The notes under the pieces were generated by a model. That model was not told the DNA's origin. It worked only from the letters and a program-made list of their open reading frames with translations, and did no database searches. This document shows, in pieces, positions 1 through 6,325 of a DNA stretch of 11,904 nucleotides. The DNA comes from an uncultured Lewinella sp. (lineage in GTDB: Bacteria > Bacteroidota > Bacteroidia > Chitinophagales > Saprospiraceae): positions 1-11,904 of the forward strand of contig CALIGP010000150.1 in the NCBI GenBank assembly GCA_938021455.1, in the 5' to 3' direction. The position numbers and the translations under genes are program-made. Each line of letters starts with the position of its first letter. Within the stretch, counting starts at the first letter, position 1.

Positions 1-59
1 TTTTAGGCCTAGGTAGGTTCTTGAGTGAAAAGCACAAGTCCAGCGTCATAAGTTTTTAG

Positions 60-209
60 CCTAGTGCCAAAAGTGTGGTAGTCCGTGAATTGAACTGCTC
101 TGTAGATGAATTGAAAGACTTATTTCCGTTCGGAACAGCCCATCTTTACGGTAGAGTTAGTTATTACTATGAACAACACTGCTATGAAGCAGTACTGAAA
201 TTTACATGA
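60..209 (+). pseudogene. 3' end or remnant of an unidentified plus-strand gene
   Basis: Reading frame 3 is open from the window edge to a TAG at 57-59, and again from 60 to a TGA at 207-209. The second part encodes about 49 residues that look protein-like (…SVDELKDLFPFGTAHLYGRV…). A strong plus-strand terminator follows 20 nt later, which supports a real transcript ending here. The in-frame TAG means either a broken gene or a short ORF starting at a non-ATG codon such as GTG 75. I do not recognise the product. The piece is convergent with hisB. Confidence 0.3.
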
Positions 210-229
210 GAGACATTTTGATATAACGG

Positions 230-268
230 GTGACTGATGGTAAATGCCATCAGTCACTCTTTCTTTTT
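230..268 (+). terminator. Rho-independent terminator, plus strand
   Basis: A perfect 11-bp stem (GTGACTGATGG at 230-240 and CCATCAGTCAC at 247-257) with a 6-nt loop is followed by a T-rich tail (TCTTTCTTTTT). The tail is on the plus side only, so it ends the transcript coming from the left edge. It may also act as a roadblock or 3' stabiliser for the converging his mRNA, which ends 12 nt away. Confidence 0.85.
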
Positions 269-279
269 AGGGGCTCCAT

Positions 280-1416
280 TCACAACATTCCTTTCGTTGA
301 AGGAAGCCGCATATTGTCTACGTCACGGCGCTTAGCTGCTTTGATTGACTTGGCCAAAGCCTTGAAGGTGGCCTCAATAATGTGATGCTCGTTTTGTCCT
401 ACTGCTTTGATGGCCAGGTTGCAACGGGCTCCGTCACTAAAAGACTTGAAAAAGTGGTGAAACATCTCCGTAGGCATATCACCGATCTTCTCCCGTTTGT
501 ATTCACAGTTCCAGACTAGCCAGGGCCGGCCGCCAAAATCAAGTCGCACGTCAACGGTTGCTTCGTCCATGACCAGATTGAAGCCATAGCGCTCAATACC
601 CAATTTGTCGCCCAGGGCTTCCGCAAAGGCCTCGCCAAGAGCGATGGCAGTGTCTTCAATGGTGTGATGTTCATCAATGTGCAGGTCTCCGTTGACCTTT
701 ACGCTTAGATCGCAGCCGGAGTGTCGGCCCAGCTGGTCGAGCATGTGGTCAAAGAAGCCCAGACCGGTGTCCATCGAAGTTTTTCCCGTTCCATCGAGGT
801 CTAATTCAATTCGGATATCGGTTTCCTTTGTCTTGCGGTGCACGATGGCGGTGCGAGACGCTAAACGCAGGAGGCGGTAGATATCTTCCCAGTCGGTAGT
901 TCGCAGAGAAATAGTTTCATCAAGGCCAGCTAGTTGATTGGCGTCTAGTTCTTCCGCTCCTAGTTCAGGGTCAGTAGCGATCCAAATACCCTTAGCACCC
1001 ATGTTTTTGGCCAGCTGGATGTCCGTCAGGCGGTCACCAACGACATAGCTGTTGGCCAGGTCATAGCCTTCTGTCATGTAGTGAGCTACTAGCTGGGTGC
1101 CGGGCTTACGAGTAGGCTGGTTATCTGCGGCGAACGTGCGATCGATGACTTGCTCACTGAAGGTAATCCCTTCAGCCTCCAGTGCCCGCAACATCGCGTT
1201 GTGGGTGGGCCAGAAATTCTCCTCGGGGTAGCTGCTGGTGCCCAGGCCGTCCTGATTCGTAACCATCACGAGCTCATAATCCAGCTCCCGCACAATGCGA
1301 CCCAGCCAGCGGAACACACCGGGGTAGAAGTTCAGCTTGTCGATGTGGTCCACCTGGTAATCGGCGGGTTCGAGAATAAGAGTGCCGTCACGGTCAAGGA
1401 AGAGGACTTTTTTCAT
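280..1416 (-). CDS. hisB: Bifunctional histidinol-phosphatase / imidazoleglycerol-phosphate dehydratase
   Basis: This enzyme catalyses two cytoplasmic steps of histidine synthesis: dehydration of imidazole glycerol phosphate (C-terminal domain) and dephosphorylation of histidinol phosphate (N-terminal HAD domain). The HAD domain, residues 1 to about 165, shows DRDGT (8-12), VTNQ (52-55), the RKPGT lysine (K104) and GDRLTD (127-132). The dehydratase domain, about 188-378, shows FDHMLDQ (222-228), the metal-binding DEHHTIED (248-255), HHFFKSFSDGA (320-330), NEHHIIEA (342-349) and the usual C-terminus LPSTKGML. At 378 aa it is slightly longer than E. coli HisB because of the linker. The Cys/His zinc loop of E. 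coli HisB is absent (AADNQPTRKPG at 96-106). It is the last his gene here, 105 nt after hisC. The ATG at 1416 is the natural start, since the HAD strand begins at once. Confidence 0.97.
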   Translation of the reverse strand: MKKVLFLDRDGTLILEPADYQVDHIDKLNFYPGVFRWLGRIVRELDYELVMVTNQDGLGTSSYPEENFWPTHNAMLRALEAEGITFSEQVIDRTFAADNQPTRKPGTQLVAHYMTEGYDLANSYVVGDRLTDIQLAKNMGAKGIWIATDPELGAEELDANQLAGLDETISLRTTDWEDIYRLLRLASRTAIVHRKTKETDIRIELDLDGTGKTSMDTGLGFFDHMLDQLGRHSGCDLSVKVNGDLHIDEHHTIEDTAIALGEAFAEALGDKLGIERYGFNLVMDEATVDVRLDFGGRPWLVWNCEYKREKIGDMPTEMFHHFFKSFSDGARCNLAIKAVGQNEHHIIEATFKALAKSIKAAKRRDVDNMRLPSTKGML

Positions 1417-1417
1417 A

Positions 1418-1440
1418 CTGTAGCGCCGACTTCAGTCGGA
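1418..1440. repeat. Palindromic intergenic repeat, family 1 copy A
   Basis: The sequence CTGTAGCGCCGACTTCAGTC continues to GG and contains a CCGACT/AGTCGG stem (1426-1431 with 1434-1439). It closely resembles the element at 2851-2873. It sits between hisC and hisB, immediately 5' of the hisB start codon, so it forms a hairpin in the his mRNA at the ribosome entry region. A REP-like role is inferred. Confidence 0.6.
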
Positions 1441-1448
1441 GTTGTTTT

Positions 1449-1468
1449 CGGGCGCGAAGCGCAGGTGC
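1449..1468. repeat. GC-rich dispersed word, family 2 copy A (divergent)
   Basis: CGGGCGCGAAGCGCAGGTGC is a diverged version of a roughly 20-nt word also found at 6826-6845 and 11851-11870. All three copies are intergenic. This one lies in the hisC-hisB gap. Confidence 0.4.
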
Positions 1469-1521
1469 AAAGAAAAGACTTGAAAGAGCAAGGTGAGGCA
1501 AATAACAGAACCCTCTTTTAC

Positions 1522-2556
1522 CTAGAAGTCCGATAGCGCAGCCAACAACCGATCGTTCTCCTCTTTCAGTCCCGCCGTAATCCTAAGACAGTTCTCCGCA
1601 TTGGGTTGGTAGGCTTGGTTGCGGACGACGATGGCATTGTCCAGCAGGTATTGGTAAACGGCGGCAGAGTCTTTAAACCGAACGAGCAGAAAGTTGGTCA
1701 CCGACGGGAAGATATAGTCTACACACGCCAGCTTAGGCAACTCCGTCTCCAGTCGCTTACGCTCGCTGATCAACGTGGCTACTTTGGCCTGCATCTCTTC
1801 TGGTTTCGAAAGTGCCCCTAGAGCGACGCCACTTGTCAGCACGTTAATGTTGTAGGGCATCTTGATGGTGTTGAGCATCCGGATGATGAAAGGCGAGGCG
1901 AAGGCTGCGCCGCAACGGATGCCCGCCATGCCCCAACCTTTGCTCAGCGTCTGGGTGATGATCAGGTTCGGGAACTCATTTAGCCGGGGCAGGAAGCTTA
2001 GCTCGGGCACGAAGTCGATGTACGCCTCATCCAGCACCACGATGCCGGGGAAAGTCTGGATCAGGTCTTCTAGTACGTCTGCGTCCATTGCGTTGCCGCT
2101 GGGGTTGTTGGGGCTGCAGAGCCAGAGGATCTTGCTGCGCTCGTCCCAGCCGGCTTTTAGTTCTTCGACGGGGATGGTGAAGTCTGGTGCCAGCGTCGTT
2201 GCCCGGAATTCCGCCCCGGCAATGCCCGCTGCAACCTTATACATTCCAAAGGTAGGCGGCAGGGCGTGTACCGCATCTCCCTCATTACAGAAGATGCGGG
2301 TGATCTGATCCACCAGCTCATCCGAACCGTTGCCGAAGACGATCTGCTCGGGGTTGAAGTTCTTGAATTGGCCGAGCGCGTGGCGCAGCTCAGTAGAGGA
2401 GGGGTCCGGGTAACGGTTGCGGCCCGTAGGCCAGGGGCTTTCGTTGGCGTCGAGTAAAACATCCGCCCGGCCCTTAAACTCCGAGCGGGCGCTGGAGTAG
2501 GCTTTTAGGGTGAGGAGGTTGGGGCGGACTAGTTGGGAAATATCTTTTTTGGACAT
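1522..2556 (-). CDS. hisC: Histidinol-phosphate aminotransferase
   Basis: This PLP enzyme of fold type I, aspartate aminotransferase superfamily, transfers an amino group from glutamate to imidazole acetol phosphate, giving histidinol phosphate. Visible motifs are LDANESPWP (35-43), the cofactor-contact region GNGSDELVDQ (75-84), SPNNPSG (148-154), DEAYIDF (176-182), the Schiff-base lysine in TLSKGWGMAGIR (K206) and the substrate-binding arginine in LRITAG (R325). The length of 344 aa is normal and the gene looks intact. It follows hisD in the pathway-gene order but is separated from it by about 1.4 kb of inserted genes and palindromic repeats, and it is followed by hisB. Confidence 0.97.
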   Translation of the reverse strand: MSKKDISQLVRPNLLTLKAYSSARSEFKGRADVLLDANESPWPTGRNRYPDPSSTELRHALGQFKNFNPEQIVFGNGSDELVDQITRIFCNEGDAVHALPPTFGMYKVAAGIAGAEFRATTLAPDFTIPVEELKAGWDERSKILWLCSPNNPSGNAMDADVLEDLIQTFPGIVVLDEAYIDFVPELSFLPRLNEFPNLIITQTLSKGWGMAGIRCGAAFASPFIIRMLNTIKMPYNINVLTSGVALGALSKPEEMQAKVATLISERKRLETELPKLACVDYIFPSVTNFLLVRFKDSAAVYQYLLDNAIVVRNQAYQPNAENCLRITAGLKEENDRLLAALSDF

Positions 2557-2570
2557 GTTGGAGGGGGCTC

Positions 2571-2658
2571 GCGCTTTGCGCTCGTACTCCCCGGATTACG
2601 CCAAAGACTTCGTCTTTTGCTTCATCCGGGGCTAAGGATGTTTGATCCCTACGGGATC
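2571..2658. repeat. Cluster of three palindromic elements upstream of hisC
   Basis: Three palindromes lie back to back directly 5' of hisC. The first is GCGCTTTGCGC (about 2571-2581). The second is a nested hairpin with CCCCGGAT/ATCCGGGG outer arms (2589-2596, 2624-2631) and AAAGAC/GTCTTT inner arms (2603-2608, 2612-2617). The third is GATCCC-TAC-GGGATC (2644-2658). None has a T tract, so they are better read as REP-like repeats or mRNA hairpins than as terminators. They mark this gap as a repeat-prone site. Confidence 0.6.
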
Positions 2659-2685
2659 GGAAAATGGTTAAGGTAAGGGGAGGGC

Positions 2686-2820
2686 TTACGCCACTTTTCC
2701 TTTGTCCACCAACACTTTGGCGAAGAAATTAGCCGTTACCACGGCCCGCGACATCCGCTCACGAGCGGAGGAGACAAGACCGTGATGTCCGATTTTTTCT
2801 AAGTGGCCGAAGCTTTTCAT
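2686..2820 (-). CDS. Small hypothetical protein, 44 aa
   Basis: An ATG at 2820 opens a 44-codon frame ending in TAA at 2686. The product begins MKSFGHLEKIGHHGLVSSAR and ends AKVLVDKGKVA. It is basic with an amphipathic, helix-like middle and has no signal peptide. Third codon positions are mostly G or C, as in the his genes and unlike the neighbouring toxin-antitoxin cassette, which favours true coding. A TAAATTTG promoter-like box ends only 4 nt before the ATG, so a transcript from it would be nearly leaderless. I do not recognise a family. It could instead be a non-coding 5' region for hisC. Confidence 0.42.
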   Translation of the reverse strand: MKSFGHLEKIGHHGLVSSARERMSRAVVTANFFAKVLVDKGKVA

Positions 2821-2824
2821 GGCG

Positions 2825-2832
2825 CAAATTTA
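2825..2832 (-). promoter_or_regulatory. Candidate Bacteroidota -7 box (TAAATTTG)
   Basis: On the minus strand TAAATTTG matches the TAnnTTTG -7 consensus of Bacteroidota primary sigma. No convincing TTTG -33 element lies upstream. If active it would start transcription near 2818-2821 and drive the small ORF, hisC and hisB independently of the hisG attenuator. Confidence 0.35.
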
Positions 2833-2850
2833 CGCTATTGATGTGGGTTG

Positions 2851-2873
2851 CTGTAGCGGCGGCTTTAGCCGTC
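2851..2873. repeat. Palindromic intergenic repeat, family 1 copy B
   Basis: CTGTAGCGGCGGCTTTAGCC is the second copy of the element at 1418-1440. The changes mostly keep the GGCGGCTTTAGCCGTC hairpin (compensatory substitutions), which argues that the palindrome is what is conserved. It lies at the boundary between the inserted AT-rich cassette and the GC-rich his DNA. Confidence 0.6.
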
Positions 2874-2907
2874 AGCTAGCAAGGGAAGCGGTAACGGTTG
2901 ATGAATC

Positions 2908-3342
2908 TTAGATCTCACCAAACCCCCAATGAAGATCAAATTTCTTAGGGTCATCTCCACGGAAAGGGGGTAAGGAGACTTTAACATGGAGCATAGACGG
3001 TGTTTCGGGTTTAGTCTCATAACCAACCTTCTCTTTTAGGAAGTACTGTACGTCTATAATGGTTCGATATTTTTCCGCTCGATGTACGTGAAGATTGATA
3101 TCATGTAAGGAAGGATACATTTTTTCTAACTCACTAATCATTAAATCAAAGTTCATCGGTTCAAGAGCATCCTTAGATCTTCTGTTTTCAAATCTCTTTT
3201 TCCAGTTACCTGCATCAATCTCAATTTCCGATATGATGTACACGACTTCATCAGGAAGTACATTCCAACAGTTCTCTCTGGTTAAGTGGAGCACCTTTTT
3301 CGTTAGTTGCTCGATATCTTGGCGAAGCGTTCTTATGCCCAT
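2908..3342 (-). CDS. Hypothetical protein, third gene of the toxin-antitoxin cassette
   Basis: This 144-aa soluble protein starts MGIRTLRQDIEQLTKKVLHL and ends in HWGFGEI. It has no signal peptide or membrane segment. The N-terminal 25 residues look like an amphipathic helix, and the middle is rich in charged residues and aromatics. The ATG lies 1 nt after the toxin stop codon, so the two are translationally linked. It shares the low GC of the toxin and antitoxin, unlike the his genes, and probably arrived with them. I do not recognise a family; an accessory or cargo protein is possible. Confidence 0.72.
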   Translation of the reverse strand: MGIRTLRQDIEQLTKKVLHLTRENCWNVLPDEVVYIISEIEIDAGNWKKRFENRRSKDALEPMNFDLMISELEKMYPSLHDINLHVHRAEKYRTIIDVQYFLKEKVGYETKPETPSMLHVKVSLPPFRGDDPKKFDLHWGFGEI

Positions 3343-3343
3343 G

Positions 3344-3682
3344 TTACTCTTCTTCGATTGACCGGATCAATCGGGAAGCATCAGCTCTTTTGTGCGAAAT
3401 GGTGATGATTCGAATGACACGCTCTTCAATGATTGCCCGATAGAGAATTCGATAGGTTTTTTTTGCGAAAATGTACCGGTACTCTTTTTTAAAAGGTCGA
3501 TTTTTTAACGTGAACAATGAATAAGCTTCTGGCATCCTCGTGATGTCTTGAATTCGAGACTCGATTTCTACCAATATTCTTTCTGCTGCTGCCTTGCTGT
3601 AGTGCGTGAGGTAGTAATGGAGAATACCATTTAAATCTTCTTGGGCATCATCGGAATAAATTATTTTGTACTTCTTAGCCAC
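3344..3682 (-). CDS. RelE/ParE-family toxin of a type II toxin-antitoxin module
   Basis: This 112-aa basic protein has the RelE/ParE layout: an N-terminal strand and helix (YKIIYSDDAQEDLNGILHYY), a second helix (AAAERILVEIESRI), then the C-terminal sheet with EYRYIFAKKTYRILYRAIIE and the family signature VIRIITISHKRAD (about 88-100). Members either cleave mRNA at the ribosome or poison gyrase, and the sequence alone does not settle which. The gene overlaps the upstream antitoxin by 22 nt and has low GC compared with the flanking his genes. Confidence 0.88.
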   Translation of the reverse strand: MAKKYKIIYSDDAQEDLNGILHYYLTHYSKAAAERILVEIESRIQDITRMPEAYSLFTLKNRPFKKEYRYIFAKKTYRILYRAIIEERVIRIITISHKRADASRLIRSIEEE

Positions 3683-3942
3683 TCCCTTGCCTGTTTATGT
3701 ACTTCGTCTGCAGGTGTTCCTTCACCAGCATCCATATGTTCATCAATCGCTTCTATTTTGTCCGCAAAATCATCAGATGTCATTGGTTTTCCACTGATGT
3801 CTGAATCATGAAAATCTGATTGCAAATGAATCTTACGATTTTCAACATAAGTATCTAGCATTTGCTGAACAGCAAGAAGCATAGGCTCATCTACTTTTTC
3901 TAAAGTATCAATTATTGCATCCTGAATCTCTACTCGGCTCAT
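3661..3942 (-). CDS. Antitoxin partner of the RelE/ParE toxin
   Basis: This 93-aa acidic protein lies directly upstream of the toxin and overlaps it by 22 nt, the classic antitoxin-first order. The N-terminal helical part (VEIQDAIIDTLEKVDEPMLLAVQQML) probably dimerises or binds DNA. The acidic C-terminal half (DSDISGKPMTSDDFADKIEAIDEHMDAGEG) suits wrapping of a basic toxin. Assignment rests on position, size and charge; I cannot name the antitoxin family. The ATG lies 37 nt after the hisD stop, so his readthrough would transcribe it. A weak TATCTTTA box in that gap could be a private promoter. Confidence 0.8.
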   Translation of the reverse strand: MSRVEIQDAIIDTLEKVDEPMLLAVQQMLDTYVENRKIHLQSDFHDSDISGKPMTSDDFADKIEAIDEHMDAGEGTPADEVHKQAREWLRSTK

Positions 3943-3979
3943 GACATAGTAATTAAAGGTTCTGCTAAAGATAACGCTT

Positions 3980-5272
3980 TCAATCCTCTTTTAGGTCTGC
4001 CAACCGCAGCGTAACCGCATTAGCATGTGCCTGCAATTCTTCGGCTACCGCCATCGTTTCTACCGCCGGGCCAATGGCCCGCAGCCCCGCCGCCGTCAAC
4101 TCCTGAAAAGTGATCTTCGTGACGAAAGAATCAAGGCTTACGCCGGAGTAATTCCGAGCGTATCCGTAGGTCGGCAGGGTATGGTTGGTGCCGGAGGCGT
4201 AGTCGCCGACACTCTCCGGGGTGTGGTAGCCGAGAAAGACAGAGCCTGCGTTGCTAATGCCGGAGGCGAAGGCCCGAGCATTGGTCATACTCAGGATGAG
4301 GTGTTCCGGAGCGTAGGCGTTGATGTAGTCGAGTTGGTCTTGCCGGTTAGGGAAGACAAGTATAAGACTGTTAGCAATGCTCGCGCCGGCCATTTCCTTA
4401 CGAGGAAGGTCGGCCAATTGACGTTCGACCTCGGCTTTCACTTCTTTCGCCTGCTTTTCAGTCTCCACAACGAGGACGACTTGGCTATCCGGCCCATGTT
4501 CCGCCTGCGCCAGGAGGTCGGCTGCTACGTGGGCTTTCTTTGCACCTGCGTCCGCGCCCACCAAGACTTCACTCGGTCCGGCGGGCATATCGATGGCCAG
4601 ACCATCGAGTTGCGCCAATTGCTTAGCCACCGTCACGTAGGCATTGCCCGGGCCGAATAGCTTGTAAACCGCCGGCACACTCTCCGTGCCGTAGGCCATC
4701 GCCGCAATGGCCTGGGCTCCGCCCAGCCGAAAGACTTTTGTCACGCCACAAAGCGAAGCCGCGTACAACACCGCCGGGTGAATCTCGCCCGTTTTCCGGT
4801 TAGGCGGCGAGCAAAGTACCACCTCTTCGCAGCCCGCAATCGCTGCCGGAACCGCCAGCATCAATACCGTGCTGAACAGCGGCGCCGTGCCGCCGGGAAT
4901 GTAAAGGCCGACCTTGTCGATTCCCCGCGCCTCCCGCCAGCAAGTGACGCCGGGCATCGTCTCGATCTCCGTCACTTTCGTGCGTTGCGCCAGGTGAAAA
5001 CGCTCAATGTTACTCTTGGCCGTCTGAATGGCCGTGCGTAAATCCGGAGACAGTTGTTCCCCCGCAGCGGAAATAGTACTTGCCGATACCTGAATGCTTT
5101 TCAGCTCAATCCCATCGAAACGAGCCGTGAAATCCCGCAGGGCCTCGTCTCCTTGCTCCTTGACAGTCGCCATGATTTCACTGACCGGAGCCCGCAGGCT
5201 AGTCAGGTCTTTGGCGGGGCGTTCCAATAAGGCAAGCCAATCGGTACGAGGTGGGTTGTTGTAAATTTTCAT
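3980..5272 (-). CDS. hisD: Histidinol dehydrogenase
   Basis: This cytoplasmic zinc enzyme oxidises histidinol to histidine in two NAD-dependent steps. Numbered from the chosen start it is 430 aa, the normal family size. Motifs include YIPGGTAPLFSTVLM (124-138), FGPGNAYV (206-213) and IDMPAGPSEVLVGA (227-240). Zinc ligands fit Q256 and H259 (AQAEHGPDS), D357 (SVGDYASG) and H416. The catalytic pair is E323-H324 (APEHL), with H364 in NHTLPT. The frame is open 16 codons further, to an ATG at 5320, but those codons run into a 24-bp palindrome and encode an atypical RSRTWRSSAPAQ stretch. The ATG at 5272 (MKIYNNPPRTDW) is therefore preferred. Confidence 0.96.
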   Translation of the reverse strand: MKIYNNPPRTDWLALLERPAKDLTSLRAPVSEIMATVKEQGDEALRDFTARFDGIELKSIQVSASTISAAGEQLSPDLRTAIQTAKSNIERFHLAQRTKVTEIETMPGVTCWREARGIDKVGLYIPGGTAPLFSTVLMLAVPAAIAGCEEVVLCSPPNRKTGEIHPAVLYAASLCGVTKVFRLGGAQAIAAMAYGTESVPAVYKLFGPGNAYVTVAKQLAQLDGLAIDMPAGPSEVLVGADAGAKKAHVAADLLAQAEHGPDSQVVLVVETEKQAKEVKAEVERQLADLPRKEMAGASIANSLILVFPNRQDQLDYINAYAPEHLILSMTNARAFASGISNAGSVFLGYHTPESVGDYASGTNHTLPTYGYARNYSGVSLDSFVTKITFQELTAAGLRAIGPAVETMAVAEELQAHANAVTLRLADLKED

Positions 5273-5288
5273 GGTTTCATCTTGTGCT

Positions 5289-5346
5289 GGGGCGGAGGAC
5301 CTCCAGGTCCGACTTCTCATTTTCGGACCTGGAGGTCCTCCGCCCC
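5289..5346. repeat. Perfect 24-bp inverted repeat between hisG and hisD
   Basis: Arms at 5289-5312 and 5323-5346 are exact reverse complements (GGGGCGGAGGACCTCCAGGT… and its mirror) around a 10-nt loop. Each arm holds its own near-palindrome, GGACCT-CC-AGGTCC. There is no T tract. It fills most of the 80-nt hisG-hisD gap and gives a very stable mRNA hairpin about 17 nt before the hisD start. A REP-like mobile palindrome or an mRNA processing/stability element is inferred. Confidence 0.9.
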
Positions 5347-5352
5347 TTACGA

Positions 5353-6219
5353 TTACAAAATCATCTTATCAATCGGTACAATCAAAATGCCCTCCGCACC
5401 GCTGCCGCGCAGCTCATCAATAATTTCCCAGAAGCGACCTTCCTCGATTACGGTATGTACGCTGCTCCAACCTTCCTCCGCCAGTGGCAGGACGGTAGGG
5501 GAGCGCATGCCCGGAAGAATCCGGGTGATGTCTTCCACCTTTGCCGTTGGCACGTTCATCAGTAGGTACTTCTTATTGCGGGCGGCCAGGACGGATTTGA
5601 TCCGAAACAGCAGGCGCTCCAGAATGTCGCGCCGTTCCTGGTCGATCTTCGGGCTGGCGGCAATAACGGCTTCGGACTTAAGGACGATGTCCTGCTCCTC
5701 CAGGCCGTTCTTAAACAGTGTTGAGCCGGTAGAGACGAGGTCACAGATCGCATCAGCCAGGCCGATGTTCGGAGCAATTTCCACCGAGCCGCTGATCTCG
5801 TGGATATCGGCTTTAATGTTATTTGCGTCGAGAAAAAGCTGCAAACTAACCGGATAGCTGGTCGCAATCCGCTTGCCATCGAGATCCTGCACGCTGCTGT
5901 AGGGCATGTCCTTTGGCGTAGCCAGTGAGAGGCGGCATTTGCTGAAGCCGAGCTTCTGTACGATCTCGACTTTCTTCTTCTTTTCAATGATGGTGTTCTC
6001 GCCGATGATGCCGATGTCCGCCACTCCATCCTGGATGTATTGTGGAATATCGCTGTTGCGGAGATAAAGCACCTCGATGGGGAAATTACGGGCGGCGGCC
6101 TTCAGTTGATCCCGGCCGTTATCAATCTTGATGCCACATTCTTTCAAAAGCTGAATAGATTCATCTAAGAGGCGGCCTTTTTTCTGGACTGCAATGCGAA
6201 GAGGAGGTAAAGAGCTCAT
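5353..6219 (-). CDS. hisG: ATP phosphoribosyltransferase, long (HisG-L) form
   Basis: This enzyme catalyses the first and committed step of histidine synthesis, condensing ATP and PRPP to phosphoribosyl-ATP. At 288 aa it is the long form, with a catalytic domain up to about residue 210 and a C-terminal ACT-like domain (about 212-286, ending AEGILIVPIDKMI) that normally mediates feedback inhibition by histidine, so a separate HisZ is not needed. Visible motifs are the N-terminal RIAVQKKGRL (8-17) and the PRPP-binding stretch EISGSVEIAP…GLADAICDLVSTGSTL (141-168). It is the first structural gene of the operon, 53 nt after the attenuator T tract, and is thus controlled both by attenuation and allosterically. 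Confidence 0.97.
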   Translation of the reverse strand: MSSLPPLRIAVQKKGRLLDESIQLLKECGIKIDNGRDQLKAAARNFPIEVLYLRNSDIPQYIQDGVADIGIIGENTIIEKKKKVEIVQKLGFSKCRLSLATPKDMPYSSVQDLDGKRIATSYPVSLQLFLDANNIKADIHEISGSVEIAPNIGLADAICDLVSTGSTLFKNGLEEQDIVLKSEAVIAASPKIDQERRDILERLLFRIKSVLAARNKKYLLMNVPTAKVEDITRILPGMRSPTVLPLAEEGWSSVHTVIEEGRFWEIIDELRGSGAEGILIVPIDKMIL

Positions 6220-6271
6220 ATACGTTTAAGTTATTTGGGGTAAAAGAATGTCCAGAAACGGGCTAAAAATG

Positions 6272-6303
6272 AAAAAGGCCCGTTGGCAACTTGCCGACGG
6301 ACC
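6272..6303 (-). terminator. his attenuator terminator hairpin
   Basis: On the minus strand GGTCCGT (6303-6297) pairs with ACGGGCC (6283-6277), one pair being a wobble, and an inner GGCA/TGCC stem closes a tiny loop. TTTTTCATTTTT follows. It sits between the leader peptide and hisG, in the position of a transcription attenuator. The 3' arm could alternatively pair with a downstream GCCCGTT (6257-6263). Confidence 0.88.
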
Positions 6304-6325
6304 TTTAAGGGGTAATTCTTGATGA

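Noticed and set aside
5273..5320. N-terminal extension of HisD
   Set aside because: It is encoded by the loop-side arm of the palindrome and has no counterpart in the family; HisD residue spacing fits the start at 5272.
6257..6284. AACGGGC/GCCCGTT hairpin overlapping the attenuator terminator
   Set aside because: The second arm is made only after polymerase has passed the terminator T tract, so it is unlikely to control attenuation; probably incidental.
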